64,000 nt of DNA from Streptomyces koelreuteriae (GTDB lineage Bacteria; Actinomycetota; Actinomycetes; Streptomycetales; Streptomycetaceae). Numbering within the stretch: the first letter of the stretch is position 1; each line of letters begins with the position of its first letter. Under the pieces are notes generated by a model. It was not told where the DNA came from, searched no databases, and saw only the letters and a list, made by a program, of their open reading frames with translations. The translations under genes and the position numbers were made by a program. Positions 58,848-64,000 of this stretch are shown in pieces. Location: positions 8,122,001 to 8,186,000 of the forward strand of contig NZ_CP075896.1 of NCBI RefSeq assembly GCF_018604545.1, given 5' to 3'.

Positions 58848-59393
58848 TCAGAACCGGTACGGCTTGTTGCGCCGGCGCAGGTACCAGGCAGTCCCGAGCA
58901 GCCCGGCCCCGACCAGCGTGCCGCCCGCGACCAGCGTGACGGTCCCGTAGTCCGTGGCGCTTCCGCCGCTACCGCCCATCACGCCGCGAGAGGGCGACGC
59001 CGACGCCGACGGGGACGCGGACCTCGAGGGGGAGGGGGTCGGGGAGACGACGACGGACTGGGTCCCGGCGGTCGTGCCGTCCGAGCAGATCACGATGACG
59101 GTGTACGTCCCCGCGCTGACACTCGACCAGGCGGCGGACTGACTTGTGGACGTCCCCGACAGGGTCACCTGGCGCCCTTGGGCGAAGCTGCCCTGGCTGC
59201 TGGTTAGCAGCGAGGCGGTGCCCCAACTGCCGTTGATCTGGGTGCACGCGCTGGTCGTGACCGACACCGTGTTGCCCGTGGTGCTCACGGAGATGCCCGG
59301 GCCCGCCGCTGCGGGGACCGCGGCCAGGGCGAGGGGCAGAGCGGCGGCTGCCACGGTCAGGCCGGAGCGGAGAACTGACGATGATTTGCGCAT
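58848..59393 (-). CDS. Secreted, membrane-anchored surface protein with Ser/Pro linker
   Basis: This 181-residue protein has a signal peptide (SGLTVAAAALPLALAAVPAAA), a beta-rich domain of about 70 residues with a pair of cysteines (TSACTQINGSW and VIVICSDGT), and a low-complexity linker made of PSPSRSASPSASASPS. A C-terminal helix (LVAGGTLVGAGLLGTAWYL) followed by RRRNK anchors it so that the beta domain is displayed outside the cell. There is no LPxTG sorting motif. The ATG at 59393 follows GGAGGGCAGTCCAC. The binding partner is unknown. Confidence 0.75.
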   Translation of the reverse strand: MRKSSSVLRSGLTVAAAALPLALAAVPAAAGPGISVSTTGNTVSVTTSACTQINGSWGTASLLTSSQGSFAQGRQVTLSGTSTSQSAAWSSVSAGTYTVIVICSDGTTAGTQSVVVSPTPSPSRSASPSASASPSRGVMGGSGGSATDYGTVTLVAGGTLVGAGLLGTAWYLRRRNKPYRF

Positions 59394-59650
59394 GTGGACT
59401 GCCCTCCGGCGGCACGGTTGGCGGTACATCCCTAGCGCCGCCGAGGGTCGGGAATCGCCCGTGCTGCCTCAGGGGCCAGCCAAAGCTCCCGGGGCCCGGG
59501 CCGCACGCCGGGTGCCGCCGTGCAGGTGACGGCGGTCAGTGGCCGGCCGGCGCGGTTGCGGCGTCGCCGTAGGGGTGGCGGCGACGCGGTGGTGTCTGTG
59601 TCATCGCCGCATCGCCGCATCGCCGAGGGCCGGCGTGCTCCCGCGTTGCC

Positions 59651-59688
59651 GCCACGCGCCTGTCGCTATCGCCACGCGCCCGTCGCTA
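59651..59688. repeat. Two 18-bp direct repeats, 20-bp period
   Basis: GCCACGCGCCTGTCGCTA (59651-59668) and GCCACGCGCCCGTCGCTA (59671-59688) differ at one base. The second ends at the stop codon of the FnIII gene. A shorter GCATCGCC repeat lies just upstream. The 292-bp gap 59394-59685 shows no gene; this is simple-repeat sequence rather than a functional site as far as I can see. Confidence 0.55.
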
Positions 59689-60687
59689 CTGCCGCCGCGT
59701 GCCCGTGGTCACCTTCCGCTCGGCCGAGAAGCCGCCCCAGGTGCCGTCCGGCAGCATCGCCCGGAGGCGGACGCGGTGGGTGATACCGGCGTCCTGCCCG
59801 ACGTAGAAACTGTGCGTCGCCCGCTCGCGCGGGGCGCTCCCGCCGTACACGAGGGATGTGGCCGGGCGGCCGTCGAGCTGGATCTGGTACTCGGTGATCT
59901 CGCCGTCCACACGCGGCGGCACCCAGCTCAGATCGACGTGGTACGCCCCGTCCTCGCGGTGGGTCGTCGCCCGGAAGCCGGTGGGGGCCGTGGCGCGGCC
60001 GTCGTCCGTGCCCGGGGTGGTGAGGCGGACGGCGGTGCTGGCGGGGGAGACGTTGCCCGCGGCGTCCCTGGCCCGGACGGTGAACGCGTAGGACGTGCCT
60101 GGCCGCAGCCCCGTGACGACGGCGGCCGTCTGGTCCCCGCTCACGCTGTGGATCTTCGCGGCCCCCTGGTGGATGTCGTAGGACACCACGTCCCGGTCGT
60201 CCGTCGATGCGGACCAGGACAGCTGGACCGCCCGGCTTCCGGCCGCGCGTCCGCCGGGCGCCGAGGGGCGGGTCGGCGCCGAGCGGTCGTCCGCCACGGC
60301 CGCGGGGGTCCGCGCCCGGACCTGACGGCTGGGCGGGCCGAGCCGACCGTCGGCGTCCCTCGCCCGTACGGTGAAGACGTACAGCGTGGACGGCCGGAGC
60401 CTGGTGACGTCCACCATGTGCGTCGGACCCGGCACTTCCCTGACCTTCGTGGTGCCGCGATACACCTCGTAGACATCGGCCCGCGCGGTCACGTTCCACA
60501 TGACGTGCACGCTCGTCGCGCTGCCCGCCTGTGCGGTGACGCCCGTCGGCGCCCCGGGCTCACCACCGACGTCCTTGTCCTCCGCTCCGGTCCAGCCGCA
60601 GGCGGCGAGCAGGGCGAGGGCCCCGCAGAGCGCGACGCGCCACAGGAGCGGGGCGGGAGCGGGGAACGGGACGAGAACGCGTCGCAC
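59686..60687 (-). CDS. Lipoprotein with fibronectin type III domains
   Basis: This 333-residue extracellular protein has a signal peptide and lipobox (ALLAACG), then at least two FnIII modules. The first contains APTGVTAQAG, VTRLRPSTLYVFTVRARDADG; the second contains VQLSWSASTDDRDVVSYDI and GLRPGTSYAFTVRARDAAG. A third, more diverged module follows (PTGFRATTHREDGAYHVDLSW). FnIII modules are common spacers in secreted streptomycete chitinases and related enzymes, but no catalytic domain is attached. The GTG at 60687 has GGAGG 8 nt ahead. Confidence 0.8.
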   Translation of the reverse strand: MRRVLVPFPAPAPLLWRVALCGALALLAACGWTGAEDKDVGGEPGAPTGVTAQAGSATSVHVMWNVTARADVYEVYRGTTKVREVPGPTHMVDVTRLRPSTLYVFTVRARDADGRLGPPSRQVRARTPAAVADDRSAPTRPSAPGGRAAGSRAVQLSWSASTDDRDVVSYDIHQGAAKIHSVSGDQTAAVVTGLRPGTSYAFTVRARDAAGNVSPASTAVRLTTPGTDDGRATAPTGFRATTHREDGAYHVDLSWVPPRVDGEITEYQIQLDGRPATSLVYGGSAPRERATHSFYVGQDAGITHRVRLRAMLPDGTWGGFSAERKVTTGTRRQ

Positions 60688-61099
60688 GACACTGCCTCCC
60701 GGGACGGGACTCGGGAATGGTCCGGACCAATATGACGCGGCTGACGCGGCCACATCAAGGGGGCGGGTGGTGGAGGGTGACACGGATCGCCATGGCGGTC
60801 GCACGTCACCCCCGCGGTTAGTGGCCACCCGGAAGGGTTACGTATGCTGAGGTTCCTCATGGCCGAACTCCTGGCGAACACCAGGGAGTTCGAGCCTGTC
60901 GCGCGGACCGCTGTCGTCGCAGATCCCGCGTCGGCGCAGGTGGCCGGGGTGCCCGGGTCCCACACGGACTCAGGCCCCCGGCCCCTGTCGGTGGTTGGGG
61001 GAGTGAGCCGTCCGGCCCTTCGAGGGTGACCGGATGAACACCCCGGGGGAACAGATGGGGCTGATTGTCCGTCAGGTCCCCTCAGGAGAGGCTCCCATC
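60688..61099. other. 412-bp intergenic region with divergent control signals
   Basis: No convincing gene lies here; a 61-codon frame at 60844-61029 lacks a good ribosome site and known domains. The left part holds the FnIII promoter and the palindrome at 60718-60729. A TATGCT hexamer at 60843-60848 may belong to a plus-strand promoter for the chitosanase gene. I see nothing clear between 60860 and 61080. Confidence 0.5.
60718..60758 (-). promoter_or_regulatory. FnIII lipoprotein promoter with DasR-like palindrome
   Basis: On the minus strand TTGATG (60758-60753) and CATATT (60734-60729) are 18 nt apart. Immediately downstream is the perfect palindrome TGGTCCGGACCA (60718-60729), which covers the transcription start and differs from the DasR core TGGTCTAGACCA in two central bases. 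It also resembles the TGGTCCAGACCT repeats of streptomycete chitinase promoters. Confidence 0.65.
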
Positions 61100-61840
61100 G
61101 TGCGTGTCCAGTCGCTCACACTGGCCGCGGCCAGTGCCGCCCTGCTCGTCCCGACGACACCGCCCGCCACGCCGGCACAGCCGCGTACCCAGCCGGTGGT
61201 GGGGCGCCCGGTGGTGGGGCGTCCCGTGGTGGGGCGTCCGGCCGTAGGGCGCGAGGCCTCCGTCAGCGCCGCCGACCTGCTGGCCAGGGCACGGGACTGC
61301 GCCCCCGTCTCCCGCGGCCGGTACCGCAAGGACAGCGGCGGCTCCGCGAAGATCCCGGTCTGCGGTACCCGCGACGCCGTCTTCTGGAAGGCGGACATGG
61401 ACATCGACTGCGACGGCCGCCCCGGCCCCCGCTGCAACCACCGCACCGACCCCTATTTCGCCGCCAGTACGGCCTACTCCCAGTCCGACGGCCGCCCCTT
61501 GAGCGCCGAACGTCTCCCCTTCGTCGTGGTGCCCGCCCCGAGCCGCATCTGGGACTACCGGGACCACGGTGTGGGCGGTGGTTCGATCGTGGCCGTCGTC
61601 TACCGCGACCAGGTGCAGTACGCGGTCGTCGGTGACACGGGCCCGCGGGGTGTCATCGGGGAGGCGTCCTACGCCACGGCCGAGGCCCTCGGTATCCGCC
61701 CCCACCCGCTCCGGGGCGGCACCGCCTCGGGTGTCACCTACATCGTCTTCAAGGACACCCGGGTGTCACCCATCGAGGACCACGAGGCGGCCGTGACGGC
61801 GGGGGAGCGGGCGGCGAGGCGATTCGTCGACGGGAGCTGA
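61100..61840 (+). CDS. Secreted GH75 chitosanase
   Basis: This 246-residue protein has an N-terminal signal peptide (RVQSLTLAAASAALLVPTTP) and a family 75 catalytic domain. Its expected acid residues are the Asp of KADMDIDCDG and the Glu of VIGEASYATAEALGI, with VVGDTGPRG before the latter. It would cut chitosan or partly deacetylated chitin outside the cell. Between the signal peptide and the domain is a repeat of VVGRP units. The GTG at 61100 has GGAGAGG 9 nt ahead; an in-frame ATG at 61034 would give an implausibly long signal sequence. Confidence 0.85.
   Translation: MRVQSLTLAAASAALLVPTTPPATPAQPRTQPVVGRPVVGRPVVGRPAVGREASVSAADLLARARDCAPVSRGRYRKDSGGSAKIPVCGTRDAVFWKADMDIDCDGRPGPRCNHRTDPYFAASTAYSQSDGRPLSAERLPFVVVPAPSRIWDYRDHGVGGGSIVAVVYRDQVQYAVVGDTGPRGVIGEASYATAEALGIRPHPLRGGTASGVTYIVFKDTRVSPIEDHEAAVTAGERAARRFVDGS
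61196..61252 (+). repeat. 15-bp tandem repeat coding for VVGRP units
   Basis: Three near-identical 15-bp units (61196-61210, 61211-61225, 61226-61240; GTGGTGGGGCGTCCC-like) and a diverged fourth encode VVGRPVVGRPVVGRPAVGR between the signal peptide and the chitosanase domain. Copy number could change by slippage without breaking the frame. Confidence 0.8.
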
Positions 61841-61912
61841 GCGAGTGACGGCGCATCAGCTGCCGTTCAGGCCGGCCGGGCACACCGTCGACCGGCGTGC
61901 CCGGGTCCGGTC

Positions 61913-62323
61913 TCACACCTTCCGGTACGTGTACGCCTCCGCGGCGGCCGACTCCACCGCCGCCAGATCCGCCCCGGTGCCCGCCGTGACGACGGCGGCC
62001 ACGGCCCCCTCCACGAACGGCGCGTCCACCAGCCGCGTCTGCTCCGGGAGTTCGTCGCCCTCCGCGAGCAGCGCCTTCACGGTGAGCACCGCGCTGCCCA
62101 GATCGGTGAGGACGGCGACGCCCGCACCGCGATCGACGGACGCGGCCGCCGCGGCGATCAGTTCGGCGCTGGTGCCGATCCCACCGCCCTCGGTACCGCC
62201 CGCCGGGGCGACGGGTACCGCCGGGCCGCCGCCTGCGAGCCCCTTCGCCAGCGCGGCGACCGACGCGGCCACCTCCGCGCTGTGCGACACCAGCACGATT
62301 CCCACAAGCCGCTCGTCACTCAT
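61913..62323 (-). CDS. dhaM: Dihydroxyacetone kinase phosphotransfer subunit DhaM (EIIA-Man-like)
   Basis: This 136-residue protein carries the phospho-histidine His14 in GIVLVSHSAEVA and has the EIIA(Man) fold typical of DhaM. It would pass phosphate from HPr of the PTS to the ADP bound by DhaL. The extra HPr and EI-like domains found in E. coli DhaM are absent. It overlaps DhaL by 8 bp. The later part GVAVLTDLGSAVLTVKALL is typical of the family. The gene is last in the operon. Confidence 0.9.
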   Translation of the reverse strand: MSDERLVGIVLVSHSAEVAASVAALAKGLAGGGPAVPVAPAGGTEGGGIGTSAELIAAAAASVDRGAGVAVLTDLGSAVLTVKALLAEGDELPEQTRLVDAPFVEGAVAAVVTAGTGADLAAVESAAAEAYTYRKV

Positions 62324-62915
62324 CGGCGGCCTCCGCGAGCGCGGCGACGAGCAGCGCCGCCGAGGTGGCGCCCGGGTCCTGGTGTCCGATGCTGCGCTCA
62401 CCCAGATAGCTGGCCCGGCCCTTGCGCGCCTGCAAGGGCGTCGTCGCCACGGCGCCCTCCTCCGCGGCGGTCCGCGACGCCGCGAACGAGTCACCGAGCG
62501 CGTCCACCGCCGGTACCAACGCGTCGATCATGGTCTTGTCGCCGGGAGCGGCACCGCCGAGCGTCATGACCGCGTCCACCCCGGTCCGCAGCGCCTCGGC
62601 CAGCTGCTCCGCACTGACCTCGGAGGCATCCCCGAGCGCCTTGCCGGCACGGCGCAGCAGCGTGCCGTAGAGCGGCCCCGAGGCACCGCCGACCGTCGAG
62701 ATGAGCTGGCGTCCGGCCAGCGTGAGAACCCCGCCGGGCGTGTCGGGGGCCTCCTTCTCCAGGGCGGCCGCCACGGCCGTGAACCCGCGCTGGAGGTTGC
62801 TGCCGTGGTCGGCGTCCCCGATGGGGGAGTCGAGGGCGGTGAGCCGTTCCGCCTCACGGTCGACGGACGCGGCGGTCGCCGTCATCCAACGGCGGAAGAA
62901 AGCGGCATCGAGCAC
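62316..62915 (-). CDS. dhaL: Dihydroxyacetone kinase ADP-binding subunit DhaL
   Basis: This 199-residue helical-barrel subunit holds the ADP and two magnesium ions used as a phosphate relay. The metal-binding motif is SPIGDADHGSNLQRGF, with Asp34 and Asp36, and TVGGASGPLYGTLL forms the nucleotide loop. The GTG at 62915 is preceded by AAGGAGATCCA at optimal spacing. It lies 47 bp after DhaK and overlaps DhaM by 8 bp. The three genes form a PTS-dependent dihydroxyacetone kinase that feeds triose phosphate into glycolysis. Confidence 0.92.
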   Translation of the reverse strand: MLDAAFFRRWMTATAASVDREAERLTALDSPIGDADHGSNLQRGFTAVAAALEKEAPDTPGGVLTLAGRQLISTVGGASGPLYGTLLRRAGKALGDASEVSAEQLAEALRTGVDAVMTLGGAAPGDKTMIDALVPAVDALGDSFAASRTAAEEGAVATTPLQARKGRASYLGERSIGHQDPGATSAALLVAALAEAADE

Positions 62916-62962
62916 TGGATCTCCTTGCCTGGTAGATACGGGGTGATCCTCTACCCCCTGTG

Positions 62963-63955
62963 TCACATGCCCCAGCGCAGACCCGCCGTCTTCACCGGCG
63001 CGTCCCACAGCCGCAGCAGCTCCTCGTCGACCTGGCACAGGGTGAGCGAGGCGCCCGCCATGTCGAGGGAGGTGACGTAGTTGCCCACGAGGACCCGGGC
63101 CACGGGTACACCGCGCTGGGCGAGCACCCGGTGCACCTCGGCGTTGAAGCCGTACAGCTCGAGCAGGGGCGTCGCCCCCATGCCGTTGACGAGGACCAGC
63201 ACAGGATTGCGCGGCTGGAGGTCCTCCACCACGGCCTCGACGGCGGCCTCGGCGATCTCGCCGGAGGTCATCATCGCGCGCCGCTCCCGGCCGGGCTCGC
63301 CGTGGATGCCGATGCCCAACTCCAGCTCACCGGTCGGCAGATCGAAGGTGGGGCTGCCCTTGGCCGGTGTGCTGCAGGCGCTCAGCGCGATACCGAAACT
63401 GCGCGAGTTCTCGTTGACCTGCCGGGCGATGGCCTCCACCCGCTCCAGCGGCATGCCCTCGTCGGCGGCGGCACCGGCGATCTTCTCCACGAACAGGGTC
63501 GCACCGGTGCCACGCCGGCCGGCCGTGTAGAGACTGTCGGTCACCGCCACGTCATCGTTGACCAGCACCTTCGCGACCTGGATGCCCTCGTCCTCGGCCA
63601 GCTCGGCGGCCATGTCGAAGTTGAGCACGTCGCCGGTGTAGTTCTTCACGATGAACAGCACCCCGGCCCCGCTGTCCACGGCGGCGGCCGCGCGCAGCAT
63701 CTGGTCGGGAACGGGGGAGGTGAACACCTCGCCCGGACAGGCCGCCGACAGCATGCCGGGACCCACGAAACCCCCGTGCAACGGCTCGTGCCCCGAGCCT
63801 CCGCCCGAGACCAGCCCCACTTTTCCGGCCACGGGAGCGTCCCGCCGCACGATCACCCGGTTCTCCACGTCCACGGTCAGCTCCGGGTGGGCAGCCGCCA
63901 GACCACGCAGCGCGTCCGCGACCACGGTCTCCGGGACGTTGATCAGCATCTTCAC
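62963..63955 (-). CDS. dhaK: Dihydroxyacetone kinase substrate-binding subunit DhaK
   Basis: This 330-residue subunit binds dihydroxyacetone covalently as a hemiaminal through His218 in GIGIHGEPG. Other conserved segments are VSGGGSGHEPLHGGFVG (about 50-65) and FIVKNYTGDVLNFDMA. Its length and lack of a DhaL fusion show the three-subunit PTS type rather than the ATP-dependent kinase. The GTG at 63955 follows an ideal AGGAGG box. A TACTAG -10-like hexamer is at 63979-63974; the -35 would lie at the window edge. The DHA is likely from glycerol oxidation. Confidence 0.94.
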   Translation of the reverse strand: MKMLINVPETVVADALRGLAAAHPELTVDVENRVIVRRDAPVAGKVGLVSGGGSGHEPLHGGFVGPGMLSAACPGEVFTSPVPDQMLRAAAAVDSGAGVLFIVKNYTGDVLNFDMAAELAEDEGIQVAKVLVNDDVAVTDSLYTAGRRGTGATLFVEKIAGAAADEGMPLERVEAIARQVNENSRSFGIALSACSTPAKGSPTFDLPTGELELGIGIHGEPGRERRAMMTSGEIAEAAVEAVVEDLQPRNPVLVLVNGMGATPLLELYGFNAEVHRVLAQRGVPVARVLVGNYVTSLDMAGASLTLCQVDEELLRLWDAPVKTAGLRWGM

Positions 63956-64000
63956 GGGTACCTCCTAGGGAAACTAGTAGATGAGCCCTCGAACTCCAGC

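Noticed and set aside
59651..59688. Small CRISPR-like array
   Set aside because: There are only two 18-bp units with a 2-bp gap, no spacers and no cas genes; it is simple repeat sequence.
60844..61029. 61-codon plus-strand frame in the FnIII-chitosanase gap
   Set aside because: There is no good ribosome site and no recognisable feature, and codon use is not better than chance in this composition.
1..64000. tRNA, rRNA, CRISPR array, prophage or insertion sequence
   Set aside because: I found no tRNA T-arm pattern in a cloverleaf context, no rRNA stretch, no regularly spaced repeats, and no transposase, integrase or phage structural gene.

Overview
The window is chromosomal DNA of a Streptomyces or a very close relative. 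The evidence is a GC content above 70%, third-codon G/C in nearly every gene, many GTG starts, ATGA/GTGA-coupled operons, probable leaderless transcripts, and copies of a GCGCAGTTCCCCGCGCCCCT-type intergenic repeat that I know from Streptomyces genomes. The gene content is that of a saprophytic actinomycete: sugar, amine and amino-acid scavenging operons, each with its own LacI, GntR, PadR or MarR regulator. I see no rRNA, tRNA, CRISPR array, prophage or insertion sequence. All coordinates, motifs and repeats were read by eye.

Layout. (1) 1-10274: a plus-strand, mostly overlapping operon. A spermidine/putrescine-type ABC importer (the binding protein is cut by the window edge) feeds a class III aminotransferase, an AstE/AspA-type deacylase, an aldehyde dehydrogenase, an aldo/keto reductase, a HAD-type dehalogenase-like protein and a PuuB/DAO-type flavoprotein oxidase. 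(2) 10300-12347: a P1B metal ATPase behind a perfect dyad. (3) 12353-18927: a minus-strand operon of MFS transporter, two GH35 beta-galactosidases and a LacI repressor, with a perfect palindrome over a likely leaderless promoter. (4) 19003-21096: small genes, including a peptidase E gene that has lost its catalytic middle, and a MarR regulator. (5) 21174-29323: a galactan-utilisation locus of LacI, two permeases and a lipoprotein binding protein (minus), diverging from a GH42 beta-galactosidase and a secreted GH53 endo-galactanase (plus). No ATPase is encoded, so a shared MsiK-type ATPase is expected. (6) 29395-32617: an ArsR-like regulator, an SMP-30-like protein, two adjacent Fluc/CrcB fluoride channel genes, and uppP.

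(7) 32713-38480: a FadR-type regulator, asparagine permease, asparaginase, aspartase and glutaminase, which together make an Asn/Gln to fumarate plus ammonia module. (8) 38584-42265: two polyprenol-phosphomannose mannosyltransferases, the second overlapping tail-to-tail with a D-Ala-D-Ala carboxypeptidase by 259 bp. (9) 42383-43760: a short accessory Rho factor with a long pyrimidine-rich leader. (10) 43805-56056: methyltransferases, PadR, GntR/UTRA and MarR regulators, a serine hydrolase, a CE7 esterase, a molybdopterin oxidoreductase with its reductase, a PrmC-like methyltransferase, and a PAS-GAF-PP2C phosphatase. (11) 56093-58775: a dienoyl-CoA-reductase-like flavoprotein with a 20-bp palindrome in its promoter, followed by a PadR gene. 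(12) 58848-61840: two cell-surface proteins and a GH75 chitosanase, with a DasR-like palindrome in the intergenic region. (13) 61913-63955: a DhaK-DhaL-DhaM dihydroxyacetone kinase operon.

The items I would look at first are the short Rho paralogue and its leader, the deacylase-containing amine operon, the internally deleted peptidase E gene, the long convergent overlap at 41087-41345, and the promoter-embedded palindromes at 18901, 25404, 56093 and 60718.
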